DNA of 53,463 nt from Variovorax paradoxus (GTDB taxonomy: Bacteria > Pseudomonadota > Gammaproteobacteria > Burkholderiales > Burkholderiaceae_C), in assembly GCF_018614915.1 (NCBI RefSeq), contig NZ_JAGGNU010000001.1, positions 1 through 53,463 on the forward strand, in the 5' to 3' direction. The stretch's first letter is position 1. Each line of letters begins with the position of its first letter. The notes under the pieces are model-generated. The model was not told the origin of the DNA and searched no databases. It saw only the letters and a program-made list of their open reading frames with translations. Both the position numbers and the translations under genes were made by a program. Of this stretch, positions 15,237-24,672 are shown one piece after another.

Positions 15237-16055
15237 ATGACCTACCAGGACATCACCGTCGCGACCGAGGGCCGCGTCTTGATCATCACGCTGAACCGGC
15301 CGGACCGACTCAACGCGTGGACCCACCGGATGGAAACCGAGTTCCGCAAAGCCGTCGAAGCGGCCGAGGCTGATGAGGTCGTGCGCGCCATCGTGGTCAC
15401 CGGCGCGGGCCGGGGCTTCTGCGCCGGGGCCGACATGGACATTCTCGAAGCCGGTGCGGCCGGCGCCGCCGACACCACGATTCCGCCGCCGCCCGCGTCG
15501 CCCGCGGCCGCTGGCATCGAAGCCAACTACGCCTGGCGCTTCAGCTATCTGCTGCGCGTGCGCAAGCCCATCTTCGCGGCCATCAACGGGCCGATCGCCG
15601 GCATCGGCCTGTGCATGGCGGTGTTCTGCGACTTCCGCTACATGGCCGAAGGCCAGAAGCTCACCACGGCCTTTGCCAAGCGCGGGCTGATCGCGGAGCA
15701 CGGCATCTCGTGGATGCTGCCGCGGCTGGTCGGCCCGACCGACGCGCTCGACCTGCTGCTGTCGGCGCGCACGCTGGTCACGGCCGAGGCCGCTTCGCTG
15801 GGTCTGGTCAAGGCGCTGCCCGTCGAGGGCTTTCTCGCAGCGGTCCAGGCGATTGCGAGGGACATGACCGACAACGCCTCCCCGCGCTCCATCGGCGTCA
15901 TCAAGCGGCAGGTGTACGACAGCCTGTTCCAGGACCTCGACACCGCCTGGCGCCGCGCCGACGAGGAGATGCAGGAATCCTTCGCGAGCGAGGATTTCCG
16001 CGAAGGTGTGGCGCATTTCCTCGAAAAGCGCGCTCCCGCCTTTACCGGTCGTTGA
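15237..16055 (+). CDS. Second crotonase-superfamily enzyme, PaaG-like
   Basis: Encodes 272 aa; ATG 15237 follows a GGGGGAGC sequence. It shows LNRPDRLNAW, GRGFCAGADMDIL (oxyanion hole) and LTTAFAKRGLIAEHGISWML. It has a proline/alanine insert (IPPPPASPAAAGIE, ~82-95) before the active-site helix. As in its neighbour, the GGCELAM glutamate position is not conserved (GIGLCMAVFCD), though a Glu occurs in the LIAEHG motif. It is last in the plus-strand operon before gntR. Exact chemistry (hydration, isomerisation or C-C cleavage) is open. Confidence 0.85.
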   Translation: MTYQDITVATEGRVLIITLNRPDRLNAWTHRMETEFRKAVEAAEADEVVRAIVVTGAGRGFCAGADMDILEAGAAGAADTTIPPPPASPAAAGIEANYAWRFSYLLRVRKPIFAAINGPIAGIGLCMAVFCDFRYMAEGQKLTTAFAKRGLIAEHGISWMLPRLVGPTDALDLLLSARTLVTAEAASLGLVKALPVEGFLAAVQAIARDMTDNASPRSIGVIKRQVYDSLFQDLDTAWRRADEEMQESFASEDFREGVAHFLEKRAPAFTGR

Positions 16056-16066
16056 TAAGAACAGCA

Positions 16067-16092
16067 TCGTTGAAATAACATATACGCTATTT
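16067..16092. promoter_or_regulatory. AT-rich inverted repeat upstream of gntR
   Basis: AAATA at 16073-16077 and TATTT at 16088-16092 flank a site containing TAACATAT, partly similar to the 16-mers at 12374 and 25705 (10 of 16 positions when 16067-16082 is aligned). It lies 21 bp before the regulator start, so autoregulation is plausible. Confidence 0.3.
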
Positions 16093-16112
16093 GAAACAGG
16101 TGTGCGACCCGC

Positions 16113-16844
16113 ATGCCTCCCCCTCCGATGGAAGACATCCTCACCCGCGACAGCCTCAACGCACAGGCCTACAGCCGTCTGTGCCGCGACCTCAAGGCAG
16201 GCCGGTTCGCGCCCGGCGAAAAGCTCAAGCTGCGGGATCTCGCAGCCGAGATGGGCATCAGCCCGACACCGGTGCGCGAGGCGCTGGCGCGGCTGATCTC
16301 CGAGCAGGCGCTCGAGCAAGTGGGACACCATTCGGTGCGCGTGCCCGTGATGAGCGAAGAGCGCTTCACCGAGGTGCGGGAGCTTCGCCTCATGCTCGAA
16401 GGGCAAGCCGCGGCGCGCGCCGCGCAGCACGCCGGCAGCGACGACGTGAAGAAGCTCGAAGCCATCCACGACCGCATGGCCGCCCTGCGCGAAGCGGGGG
16501 ACGCGGCCAGCGAACTGCTCGAGTCCGAGCGCTTCCACATGGCGGTCTATGCGCTGGCCGGCATGCCCGTGCTCCAGCGTATCGTCGAAAGCCTGTGGCT
16601 GCAGTGCGGCCCGCTCATGAAGGCGCTTCAGACGCGTGCGCTGGGACAGCCGCGCAAGCAGCATCCGCACCACATGGTGATGCGCGGCCTCCGCAAGCAC
16701 GATGGGGAAGTGGCCCGACGCGGTATCCACGACGAGATCGAGCGCACCTCGGCGCCGATCCTCGCCTATCTGCGCGAACGCAGTGCAGAGGCTTCGGCAC
16801 AGGCCGTGAAGCCGACCCGCCGGGCGGCCAGCCAGATCGCCTGA
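16113..16844 (+). CDS. GntR-family regulator, FadR/FCD type
   Basis: Encodes 243 aa (alternative ATG at 16128). The N-terminal winged helix (LKAGRFAPGEKLKLRDLAAE, then MGISPTPVREALARLISE) is a textbook GntR domain. The C-terminal helical FCD domain carries the metal-binding pattern (Glu/His in ESERFHMAVY, His residues in RKQHPHHMVMRG, then HDEIERTS). FCD regulators usually sense organic acids or acyl derivatives and release DNA on binding. It sits in the middle of the catabolic island and probably controls the divergent 12.4-kb promoter and the binding-protein promoter at 25.7 kb, where similar operator-like sequences occur. Confidence 0.9.
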   Translation: MPPPPMEDILTRDSLNAQAYSRLCRDLKAGRFAPGEKLKLRDLAAEMGISPTPVREALARLISEQALEQVGHHSVRVPVMSEERFTEVRELRLMLEGQAAARAAQHAGSDDVKKLEAIHDRMAALREAGDAASELLESERFHMAVYALAGMPVLQRIVESLWLQCGPLMKALQTRALGQPRKQHPHHMVMRGLRKHDGEVARRGIHDEIERTSAPILAYLRERSAEASAQAVKPTRRAASQIA

Positions 16845-17043
16845 CGCGCCGCGCCAGGCGGATGGCCCCGCAACGGCGCGGGGAATCGCTCTCGGGTCCA
16901 TGCAGCAGGGAAATGCATCTGCATGCTCAATATTCATCGAGACGCGCTTGCCGCTTCCGGCGCAAGGCCGCATGATCGTGGAGAACCGGGGGCTCGCAGA
17001 GGGCCGAACCCGGACGAGCAGACCGACTCGGAGACACGTCAGC

Positions 17044-18705
17044 ATGATCGCCTACCGCCACGGCCCTCGGCCGCTGCATGAGTATTTGCGCCTGCACGCT
17101 CGCAGTACGCCCGACAAGCCCGCACTGATCTGGTACGGACGCCGGATCTCGTACGCGGAACTCGACGACCTGAGCGATCGTTTCGCCCAGAGCCTGCGCG
17201 ACCGGGGCATCGGCCAGGGCGAAGTGGTCGCGCTCTTCCTGCACAACTGCCCGGAATACCTCATCGCCCATTTCGGGGTGCAGAAGCTCGGCGCGATAGT
17301 CAGCCCCTGCAACCCCGACGCGCGCGCCTACGAACTCGAACACCAGCTGACCGAGCTGGATGCCAGCGCCATCGTGGCAGGTGAGGAGCTTCTCAAGGTC
17401 GTGCTGGGCTCCACCGCGCTGCGCACCGTGGCACACCTCTTCGCGGTGCGCTACGGCGAGATGCTCCCGGCGACGCTCGCCATCGACGTTCCGCCCAACA
17501 TCAGGCTGCGGCACGAACCGGCGCCGCCGTTGCCGGGCTCCGTTATCGACTTCGCGGATGCGCTGGCCGAGGCCGACGCCTTCACGCCGGTCGACACCAT
17601 CGCGATGGACGATGTCTCCCTCATGGCCTACACCTCGGGCAGCACCGGACTGCCGAAGGGCGCGATGATCAGTTTCGAGTGCGCGCTCTACAAGACAGCA
17701 GTGAGCGCCGACAGCTTCAGGATCGGCGCGGACGACGTGATGCTCGCCGATGTCGCGCTGCACCACATCTCCGGGATGATGACCGGCCTGGCGCTACCGA
17801 TCTATTGCGGCGCGACCGTCGTGCTGCTGCATCGCTTCGACGCGACGGCCGTGCTGCAGGCCATCGAGGCCTGCGGCGTGACGTGGTGGTACACCATGGC
17901 GCCTTCGCTGCCATCGGCGATGGCCTGTGACGACGCTGCGGCCTACGACCTGTCGTCGCTGCGCACCACCGTCGGCACCAGCTTCGGCGTGCAGCTCACC
18001 GAATCGCTCGCCAGGCGATGGAGCCGCTTCGCCAACGGTTGCCTCGTCTACGAGGCCGGCTACGGCCTGAGCGAGACCCACACCTGCGACACGCTGATGC
18101 CGCCGGATGCGATCAAGTGGGGCACCAACGGCAAGCCGGCGCCGGGCGTGGAACTGCGCATCGTCGATCCGGAGACGGGGTGCGACGTGCCCACCGACCA
18201 GCGCGGCGAGATCCTGCTGCGCGGCCCCATTCGCTACAAGGGCTACTGGCTGCAGCCCGAGGCGACCCAGGCCATGCAGCTCGACGGCTGGCTGCGCACC
18301 GGCGACGTCGGCGTCATCGACGACGAGGGCTACCTGACCTTCCTGGGCCGCACCAAGGAAATGATCAAGGTGTGGAGCTACAGCGTCTTTCCGGAAGAGG
18401 TCGAAGCCATCCTCGCCATGCATCCCGACGTGCGCCAGGCGGCGGTCGTCGGCTTGCCCGATCCAGACCGGGGTGAGGCTGTGCAAGCCTATGTCGTGCT
18501 GAAGGACGAAGCCGCTGCTCGCGTACGCGCGGGGCAGCAGACCGACCGCGCGGACCAGAAGATCATCGAATGGTGCCTGCAGCACATGTCGCACTACAAG
18601 GTGCCGCGCACCGTGATCTTCCGCAACGGCCTGCCGTTCTCGGAAAGCGGCAAGCTGCTGCGGCGGATGCTGCGCGACCCTGCCGTCTCGATGGCGGTGA
18701 ACTGA
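17044..18705 (+). CDS. AMP-forming acyl-CoA synthetase (A)
   Basis: Encodes 553 aa from ATG 17044, preceded by GGAGAC; the longer frame has no ribosome site. It has the ANL P-loop TSGSTGLPKG (~197-206), YEAGYGLSETHT, the hinge TGDVGVIDDEGYLTFLGRTK and the C-terminal catalytic Lys in SESGKLLRR. It converts a carboxylic acid, ATP and CoA to acyl-CoA. It is paralogous to the enzyme at 34150-35757. Unusually, the A8 loop reads KEMIKVWSYSVFPEEVE, where the paralogue has KVSGFSVFP. It converges with the dehydrogenase gene at 18712, only 6 bp apart and without an evident terminator. Confidence 0.9.
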   Translation: MIAYRHGPRPLHEYLRLHARSTPDKPALIWYGRRISYAELDDLSDRFAQSLRDRGIGQGEVVALFLHNCPEYLIAHFGVQKLGAIVSPCNPDARAYELEHQLTELDASAIVAGEELLKVVLGSTALRTVAHLFAVRYGEMLPATLAIDVPPNIRLRHEPAPPLPGSVIDFADALAEADAFTPVDTIAMDDVSLMAYTSGSTGLPKGAMISFECALYKTAVSADSFRIGADDVMLADVALHHISGMMTGLALPIYCGATVVLLHRFDATAVLQAIEACGVTWWYTMAPSLPSAMACDDAAAYDLSSLRTTVGTSFGVQLTESLARRWSRFANGCLVYEAGYGLSETHTCDTLMPPDAIKWGTNGKPAPGVELRIVDPETGCDVPTDQRGEILLRGPIRYKGYWLQPEATQAMQLDGWLRTGDVGVIDDEGYLTFLGRTKEMIKVWSYSVFPEEVEAILAMHPDVRQAAVVGLPDPDRGEAVQAYVVLKDEAAARVRAGQQTDRADQKIIEWCLQHMSHYKVPRTVIFRNGLPFSESGKLLRRMLRDPAVSMAVN

Positions 18706-18711
18706 CCCGGC

Positions 18712-19956
18712 TCAGCGCGCCGCGGCCGGTGCGCGGTACCCCGCCAGCTCATGTTTGGCGATGGCATTGCGGTGCACTTCGTCCGGACCATCGGCCACGC
18801 GCAGGTGGCGCGCGTAGGCGTAGAACGAGGTCAGCAGCGTGTCCTGGCTCAGGCCGGCCGCGCCGAAGGCCTGCATGGCGTCGTCGATCACCTGCACGCA
18901 GTTGTTCGGCGCGATGACCTTGATCATCGCGATCTCCTTCGCCGCCACCTTGTTGCCGGCGGTGTCCATGCGCCACGCGGCGTGCAGCACCATCCAGCGC
19001 GTCTGGTCGATCAGCATGCGCGCCTTGGCGATCCGCTCGCGCCATACGCCCTGCTCGGACAGCGGCTTGCCGAAGGCCACGCGCGAGACCACGCGCTCGC
19101 ACATCATCTCCAGCGCCGATTCGGCCATGCCGATCATGCGCATGCAGTGGTGGATGCGCCCCGGCCCGAGGCGGCCCTGAGCGATCTCGAAGCCGCGGCC
19201 TTCGCCCAGCAGCAGGTTCGACGCCGGCACGCGCACGTTCTCGAACAGCACCTCGGGATGGCCGAAGGGTGCGTCGTAGTGGCCCATGAGCGCCATGTCG
19301 CGCAGCACGGTCACTCCGGGCGTGTCGCGCGGCACGACGATCATCGACTGCTGGCGGTGCCGGTCGGCGTTGTCGGGGTCGGTCTTTCCCATGAGGATGA
19401 AGAGCTTGCAGCGCTCGTTCATCGCGCCGGTGATGTACCACTTGCGCCCGTTGATCACGTAGTCGTTGCCGTCGCGGCGGATGCTGCACTCGATGTTGGT
19501 TGCGTCCGACGAGGCGACGGCCGGCTCCGTCATCGCGAAGGAGGAGCGGATCTCGCCGTCGAGCAGCGGACGCAGCCAGCGCTCCTGCTGCTCCGGCGAG
19601 CCGTAGCGCGCGATGACCTCGGTGTTGCCGGTGTCGGGCGCGCTGCAGTTGAAGGCCTCTGCGCTCCAGTAGCGGCGGCCCATGATCTCGCACAGCGGCG
19701 CGTATTCGAGGTTCGTCAGGCCGGCGCCATGGCCCGCTTCGGGCAAAAATAGGTTCCACAGGCCCGCGGCGCGCGCCTTGGGCTTCAGTTCTTCCATGAG
19801 CGGCAGGGTGGTGTAGCTGCCGCCCTTCTGTGCGTTGAGGTAGGACTGGTGGGCCTCTTCCTCGCGGCGCTTCTCGTTCGGATAGATGTGCTCGTCCATG
19901 AAGGCGAGCAGGCGGGTGCGGAGGTCCTGGACCTTGGGCGTGTATTCGAATTGCAT
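18712..19956 (-). CDS. Acyl-CoA dehydrogenase, ACAD10/11- or LvaC-like
   Basis: Encodes 414 aa from ATG 19954-19956. It carries [31 protein letters not shown] and [18 protein letters not shown], the signature of the ACAD10/11-type branch, then [18 protein letters not shown] and WYITGA. In the levulinate pathway (LvaC) and mammalian ACAD10/11, this branch acts on 4-phosphoacyl-CoA made by an APH-fold kinase; such a kinase gene lies at 23433-24497 in the same island. Whether this copy uses phosphorylated substrate or performs ordinary beta-oxidation cannot be told from motifs. It is followed in transcription by nothing; the MaoC gene precedes it. Confidence 0.88.
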   Translation of the reverse strand: MQFEYTPKVQDLRTRLLAFMDEHIYPNEKRREEEAHQSYLNAQKGGSYTTLPLMEELKPKARAAGLWNLFLPEAGHGAGLTNLEYAPLCEIMGRRYWSAEAFNCSAPDTGNTEVIARYGSPEQQERWLRPLLDGEIRSSFAMTEPAVASSDATNIECSIRRDGNDYVINGRKWYITGAMNERCKLFILMGKTDPDNADRHRQQSMIVVPRDTPGVTVLRDMALMGHYDAPFGHPEVLFENVRVPASNLLLGEGRGFEIAQGRLGPGRIHHCMRMIGMAESALEMMCERVVSRVAFGKPLSEQGVWRERIAKARMLIDQTRWMVLHAAWRMDTAGNKVAAKEIAMIKVIAPNNCVQVIDDAMQAFGAAGLSQDTLLTSFYAYARHLRVADGPDEVHRNAIAKHELAGYRAPAAAR

Positions 19957-19997
19957 GGTGTTGAACTTCAGTGAAGGATTGGTGGAAGAGGCCCCGG

Positions 19998-20456
19998 TCA
20001 GGACCAGGAGAACAGGCCGAGCGAGACGGCGACCAGCGCCGGCTTGGGCTGGCCTTCGATCTCGACCGTGTTCTCCGTGCGCAGCAGCGTCCAGCCGTCC
20101 TCGCGCGGCTCGGCGGCCAGCAGCTTGATGTGGTTGCGCACGCGCGAGCCCGCAGGCACCGGCGACATGAAGCGCAGCTTGTCGAGCCCGTAGTTGACGG
20201 ACTTGGTGGGCTTCAGCCCGCCCAGCAGCTCGTAGGAGGTGATCGGCAGCAGCGAGAGCGTGAGAAAGCCGTGCGCAATCGGCGCGCCGAACGGGCTTTC
20301 GCGCTTCGCACGCTCCACGTCGATGTGGATCCACTGGCGGTCTTCCGTGCAGTCCGCGAAGGCGTCGATGCGCGACTGCGGCACCTCCACCCAGGACGAG
20401 GTGCCGATCGATTGGCCGACGCATTGCTGCAGGTTGTCGCGGTTCAGGAGGGGCAT
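19998..20456 (-). CDS. MaoC-family (R)-specific enoyl-CoA hydratase
   Basis: Encodes 152 aa from ATG 20454-20456, whose mRNA has a CTCCTGAACC-type upstream region. The longer frame is arginine-rich. The hot-dog fold is indicated by [19 protein letters not shown] (active-site Asp and His) and [13 protein letters not shown]. It hydrates trans-2-enoyl-CoA and is therefore partnered with the dehydrogenase 41 bp downstream. It is divergent from the FadB gene; the gap (20457-20617) must hold both promoters, but no clear boxes were identified. Confidence 0.88.
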   Translation of the reverse strand: MPLLNRDNLQQCVGQSIGTSSWVEVPQSRIDAFADCTEDRQWIHIDVERAKRESPFGAPIAHGFLTLSLLPITSYELLGGLKPTKSVNYGLDKLRFMSPVPAGSRVRNHIKLLAAEPREDGWTLLRTENTVEIEGQPKPALVAVSLGLFSWS

Positions 20457-20617
20457 GGTGCGCAGGGCGGAATGGGAATGCGTTGATGGTGCCTCGACTC
20501 GGGCACGCCGAGGCGCCTGGCGCATGAAGGCTTTTCATCCGCCGCATGCGGCTTGTTGATGCGGCCGCACCGCGCGTGCGTGAACATCGGTTCGCATCAA
20601 CGCCGAAAGGAACATTC

Positions 20618-22711
20618 GTGACAGCCAGCTACGAGGTGCGCGACGGCATTGCCGTCGTCGCGATGGACAACCCTCCCGTCAACAGCCTGGGCCTGGGCAA
20701 CCGCCGCTTCATCGCGGCGTCGGTCTCTCGCGCGCAGGACGACCCCGCGGTCCGCGCAATCGTGCTGACGGGGCAGGGGCGCGCGTTCTGTGGTGGCGCC
20801 GACATCCGCGAGTTCAACAAGCCCGAGGCGACGGCGGCGCCCGATCTGGTCGATGTGATCCGTCTCGTCGAAGGCTGCAGCAAGCCGGTGGTGGCGGCGA
20901 TCCATGGCGTCGTGATGGGCGGCGGGCTCGAACTCGCGATGGGATGCCACTACCGCGTCGTGCAAAGCGGCACGCAGGTCGCTTTGCCCGAGGTCCGCAT
21001 CGGCATCCTGCCCGGCGCCACGGGCACGCAGCGCCTGCCGCGCCTCATCGGCCTCGAAGCCGCGCTCAACATGATCGTGACCGGCGACACCGTGATGAGC
21101 GACGTGCTGGCCGCGATGCCTTCGCAGAAGCTGTTCGACCGGATCGTCCCGGACGACGTCGTGTCCGCCGCGATCGAACTGGCGCGCGCCAAGGCGGAAG
21201 TGCGACCGCTGCCGCGCTCCCGCGACCTCAAGGTCGAGCATCCGAACGCCGAGGCCTACCTGCAGTTCGCCCGCAACATGATCGCGGCCAGTTCGCGCAA
21301 CTATCCCGCGCCGCTTCGCTGCCTGGACTGCGTGGCGCAATCGGTGCGCCTGGGATTCGACGCGGCCGTGGACTACGAACGCGCCGCGGTCACCGAACTC
21401 GTGTGGACGCCGGAAAGCGCCGCGTTGCGTAACGCCTTCTTTGCGGAACGCGCCGCGAGCAAGATTCCCGACGTGCCGGAAGACACGCCCCGGCGCGCCA
21501 TCAAGTCGGTCGGCGTGATCGGAGCCGGCACCATGGGCGGCGGCATTTCGATGAACTTCCTGAACGCGGGCATCCCGGTCAAGATCCTCGAGATGAAGCA
21601 GGAGGCGCTCGACCGCGGCATCGCCACCATCAAGAAGAACTACGAAGCACAGGTCAAGAAGGGCAAGCTCAAGCCTGAGAAGTACGAAGAGCGCATGGCA
21701 CTGCTGTCCACCACGCTCGACTACAACGACCTGAAGGACGCCGACCTGATCATCGAGGCCGTGTTCGAGGAACTCGGCGTCAAGGAGAAGGTGTTCAACG
21801 AGCTGGACCGCGTCGCCAAGGCCGGCGCCATCCTGGCGTCCAACACCTCGACGCTGGACGTCGACAAGATCGCCGCCTTCACCAAGCGCCCGCAGGACGT
21901 GGTCGGCATGCACTTCTTCAGCCCGGCCAATGTGATGAAGCTGCTCGAGGTGGTGCGCGGCAAGGAGACGGCCAAGGACGTGCTGGCCACCGTGATGGCG
22001 ATCGCCAAGAAGATCAAGAAGACCGCGGTGGTCTCCGGCGTGTGCGACGGCTTCATCGGCAACCGCATGATCGAGCAGTACTCCCGCCAGGCTGGCTTCC
22101 TGCTGGACGAGGGCGCCACGCCGCAGCAGGTCGACCGCGCCATCGAGAAGTTCGGCTTTGCCATGGGCCCGTTCCGCATGGGCGACCTGGCGGGCAACGA
22201 CATCGGCTGGGCGATCCGCAAGCGCCGCGCCACCGAGCGCGCCGACATGAAGTACAGCAAGACGGCCGACAAGCTCTGCGAGCTGGGCCGCTTCGGCCAG
22301 AAGACCGGGGCAGGGTGGTACGACTACCAGGCCGGCAAGCGTGATGCGATCCCGAGCCAGGTCGTGCTCGACCTGATCGAAAAGCACCGCAAGGACGAAG
22401 GCATCACGCCGCGCAAGATCTCCGACGAGGAGATCGTGCAGCGCCTGGTCTTCTCGCTGGTGAACGAAGGTGCGCACATCCTCGAGGACGGCATCGCCTC
22501 CAAGTCGGGCGACATCGACATGGTGTACCTCACCGGCTACGGCTTCCCGATCTGGCGCGGCGGCCCGATGCACTACGCCAACCAGACCGGCCTCTACAAC
22601 GTGGCCGAGGCAATGAAGCGCTTCGCGAAGAACCCGCGCGACGACGCGAGCTTCTGGCAGCCCGCGCCGCTGATCCAGAAGCTGGTGGCCGAGGGCCAAT
22701 CGTTCAGCTGA
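20618..22711 (+). CDS. FadB/FadJ-type bifunctional enoyl-CoA hydratase / 3-hydroxyacyl-CoA dehydrogenase
   Basis: Encodes 697 aa, starting at GTG 20618 preceded by GAAAGGA. The N-terminal crotonase half keeps the oxyanion loop [10 protein letters not shown] and both catalytic Glu (Glu105 in [12 protein letters not shown], Glu125 in [12 protein letters not shown]). The C-terminal half begins with the NAD-binding [11 protein letters not shown] (~300-309) and has [15 protein letters not shown] with the catalytic His. This single protein can carry out hydration and dehydrogenation of beta-oxidation. It is the only crotonase in the window with canonical residues. No thiolase partner (FadA-like) is nearby. 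Confidence 0.93.
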   Translation: MTASYEVRDGIAVVAMDNPPVNSLGLGNRRFIAASVSRAQDDPAVRAIVLTGQGRAFCGGADIREFNKPEATAAPDLVDVIRLVEGCSKPVVAAIHGVVMGGGLELAMGCHYRVVQSGTQVALPEVRIGILPGATGTQRLPRLIGLEAALNMIVTGDTVMSDVLAAMPSQKLFDRIVPDDVVSAAIELARAKAEVRPLPRSRDLKVEHPNAEAYLQFARNMIAASSRNYPAPLRCLDCVAQSVRLGFDAAVDYERAAVTELVWTPESAALRNAFFAERAASKIPDVPEDTPRRAIKSVGVIGAGTMGGGISMNFLNAGIPVKILEMKQEALDRGIATIKKNYEAQVKKGKLKPEKYEERMALLSTTLDYNDLKDADLIIEAVFEELGVKEKVFNELDRVAKAGAILASNTSTLDVDKIAAFTKRPQDVVGMHFFSPANVMKLLEVVRGKETAKDVLATVMAIAKKIKKTAVVSGVCDGFIGNRMIEQYSRQAGFLLDEGATPQQVDRAIEKFGFAMGPFRMGDLAGNDIGWAIRKRRATERADMKYSKTADKLCELGRFGQKTGAGWYDYQAGKRDAIPSQVVLDLIEKHRKDEGITPRKISDEEIVQRLVFSLVNEGAHILEDGIASKSGDIDMVYLTGYGFPIWRGGPMHYANQTGLYNVAEAMKRFAKNPRDDASFWQPAPLIQKLVAEGQSFS

Positions 22712-22726
22712 GCCTGCGACGGGCTT

Positions 22727-23425
22727 CTATCGATCCGAGCGAAGCCTGAATGCGATGCCCAGCGCCGTGAACGCGGCGTGATGGGCTTCGCTTCGGACGC
22801 TGAAGCCTTGCGACGACGCATTGCGCACAAGGGCTTCGAATGCGGTCGTGGCGAAATCCAGTGCAGTCACGCCTATGCGTCCGTCCGCGGTCGAGGCGAA
22901 GCGAAGGCTGAAACGGTCGAGCCTGAGCGAAGGCACGCCGTCTTCATCGCGGAAGGGTTGCGCGTGGAACAGTTGCGTCCAGTGAAGCGCCACGCGTTCC
23001 GGTGCCCGTACCGCCAGTTCCAGGCCGCACAGGCGTGCGATGCAGTCCACAGAAGCGCGGTCTTGCTGAGGGGCGTTGTCACGCAGGTCGACTGTGCAGG
23101 CGCCGGTGTCCATTGCATCGACGCGCAGGCAGGGCGCGCAGCCCAGCGCCGAACCGTCGAGCGCTTCGATGCCGAGCCGTTGCAGGTGCGTGCGCTGCTT
23201 GTCGAGGTCGTCGCACCGCAGGTCCAGCGTGTTGCTGGAAGCGGCGCGGATCTCGATCCACTGGTCATCGAACAGGAAGCGGGAGCCGCGCTGCGGGTCT
23301 CCGGACGACGCCGGCGCCCCGGCCGGCGCGCCGAGGATTCTTCCGAAGACCGACGCCGCCGCCTCATCATCGGAGACCGCGACGCGCAGTCCACGGAAGC
23401 GAGGGGGTGCAAGGACAGGCGGCAT
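22727..23425 (-). CDS. Second VOC-fold (glyoxalase-like) protein
   Basis: Encodes 232 aa from ATG 23423-23425, preceded by GAGGAA and overlapping nothing. The start lies 7 bp after the kinase stop, so the two are cotranscribed. It shows RFRGLRVAVSDDEAAASVFG at the start, SRFLFDDQWIEIRAAS, and a second module with LCGLELAVRAPERVALHW and FATTAFEAL. The modular pattern resembles the VOC protein at 11552-12331, suggesting divergent paralogues. Metal-binding residues cannot be assigned with confidence. Possibly an epimerase or lyase of the same pathway. Confidence 0.65.
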   Translation of the reverse strand: MPPVLAPPRFRGLRVAVSDDEAAASVFGRILGAPAGAPASSGDPQRGSRFLFDDQWIEIRAASSNTLDLRCDDLDKQRTHLQRLGIEALDGSALGCAPCLRVDAMDTGACTVDLRDNAPQQDRASVDCIARLCGLELAVRAPERVALHWTQLFHAQPFRDEDGVPSLRLDRFSLRFASTADGRIGVTALDFATTAFEALVRNASSQGFSVRSEAHHAAFTALGIAFRLRSDR

Positions 23426-23432
23426 CCCCGGA

Positions 23433-24497
23433 TCATTCCTCTGCGGCGCGCTGCCAGCCCAGTTCCGCCAGTTGCCGGGCCTGCTTCCCGGCCTCCAGCG
23501 CATGGGCGTTCGAGGCATTGCCCGCCAGGGCCCGGCCCATGATCCCCTGCGCGATGGCTGCCGCGCGAAACAGGTTGAAGGCCGTGTAGAAGCGCCACGC
23601 TGCCGTCGTCACCGCGGGCAGCCGCCGGCGCTCGCAGTAGCGCGCGAGGTAGCGCTCTTCGGACGGCAACCCCAGCGCCGCCAGCTGCACGCGCGAGAGA
23701 TCGCCGACTCCGCGGAATGGCGGCGGCAATTGCCACGCCATGCAGTGGTACGCGAAGTCGGCCATCGGGTCGCCCAGGGTCGACAGCTCCCAGTCGAGCA
23801 CGGCGATGACCCTCGGCGCGTCGTGCGCGAACACGAGGTTGTCGAGGCGGAAGTCACCGTGGACGATGCGTGTCGCCGTCTCGGGCGGCATGTGCTTCGG
23901 CAGCCACTCGACGAGGTTTTCCACCGCTTCGATGCGTTCCGTCTCGCTCGCCCGGTATTGTCGGGTCCATCGCGCGATCTGTCGCTCGATGTAGTTGCCG
24001 GTGCGCCCGTAGTCGCCGAGGCCCACGGCCTGGACATCGACCTCGTGCAGCGCGGCCAGCACCCTGTTCATGTCGTCGCAGATGCGGGTGCGCTCGTCAT
24101 TGCTCGCGTCGGGCAGTTTCGGGTCCCAGAGGATGCGGCCATCCACGTAGTCCATGACGTAGAACGAGGTGCCGATGACCTTGTCGTCCTCGCACAGCGC
24201 ATGCACGCGCGGGACCGGCACGTCGGTATCGGCCAGCGCCTTCATGACCCGGAACTCGCGGTCCACCGCGTGGGCGGAAGGCAGCAATTCGCCCGATGGC
24301 TTGCGCCGCACCACGTAGCGGCGCTGGCCGGCTTCGACCAGGAAGGTCGGGTTCGACTGCCCGCCCTTGAACTGCGACACGCGAAAGCCGTTGCCCGCGT
24401 CGGCGTCGACATGCGAGGCGAACCACTGCCGCAGGGATGCCTCGTCGAAGCGCTGCCGCTCCTGGACTTGCGTCGTTCCGCTGAACTCGTCGCTCAT
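23433..24497 (-). CDS. APH-fold kinase, LvaA/ACAD10-like (candidate 4-hydroxyacyl-CoA kinase)
   Basis: Encodes 354 aa from ATG 24495-24497. It has a phosphotransferase (APH/choline-kinase) fold: FKGGQSNPTFLVEAGQRRYV (nucleotide loop), VVRRKPSG, catalytic IVHGDFRLDNLVF (HGD...N) and VIAVLDWELSTLGDPMADFAY (metal-binding Asp). Proteins of exactly this type, including LvaA and the N-terminal domain of ACAD10/11, phosphorylate 4-hydroxyacyl-CoA so that a dehydrogenase-fold enzyme can remove phosphate. An ACAD10/11-like dehydrogenase is encoded at 18712-19956. Substrate assignment is inference. It is divergent from the LysR gene. Confidence 0.85.
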   Translation of the reverse strand: MSDEFSGTTQVQERQRFDEASLRQWFASHVDADAGNGFRVSQFKGGQSNPTFLVEAGQRRYVVRRKPSGELLPSAHAVDREFRVMKALADTDVPVPRVHALCEDDKVIGTSFYVMDYVDGRILWDPKLPDASNDERTRICDDMNRVLAALHEVDVQAVGLGDYGRTGNYIERQIARWTRQYRASETERIEAVENLVEWLPKHMPPETATRIVHGDFRLDNLVFAHDAPRVIAVLDWELSTLGDPMADFAYHCMAWQLPPPFRGVGDLSRVQLAALGLPSEERYLARYCERRRLPAVTTAAWRFYTAFNLFRAAAIAQGIMGRALAGNASNAHALEAGKQARQLAELGWQRAAEE

Positions 24498-24672
24498 GAG
24501 GCCAGGGGGCCGCGCGGCGGCGGGCCAATCAAAGGGATCATGGGGCTTGTCTCCTCGGTGAATGCGCGCAAGGGTCATCTCGCGGCATGATGGTGCGCGT
24601 TCTCAGGAGACAGCCTAAGGGCAGCGGTGCGCGTAAGCCAATGAACGCTTGGAATGGACCTGGATACAGCGA

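Noticed and set aside
14742..17045. 767-codon minus-strand frame opposite the SDR, crotonase and gntR genes
   Set aside because: It spans three real genes and the intergenic region on the other strand; no motif or ribosome site.
20597..22699. 700-codon minus-strand frame opposite the FadB-type gene
   Set aside because: Antisense shadow of a gene with complete catalytic motifs; composition is not protein-like.
24549..24611. GTCTCCT / AGGAGAC inverted pair as a LysR operator
   Set aside because: Spacing of about 50 bp and lack of a T-N11-A core make it a weak LysR site; part of it is probably just a ribosome-site-like sequence. It is mentioned but not listed as an operator.
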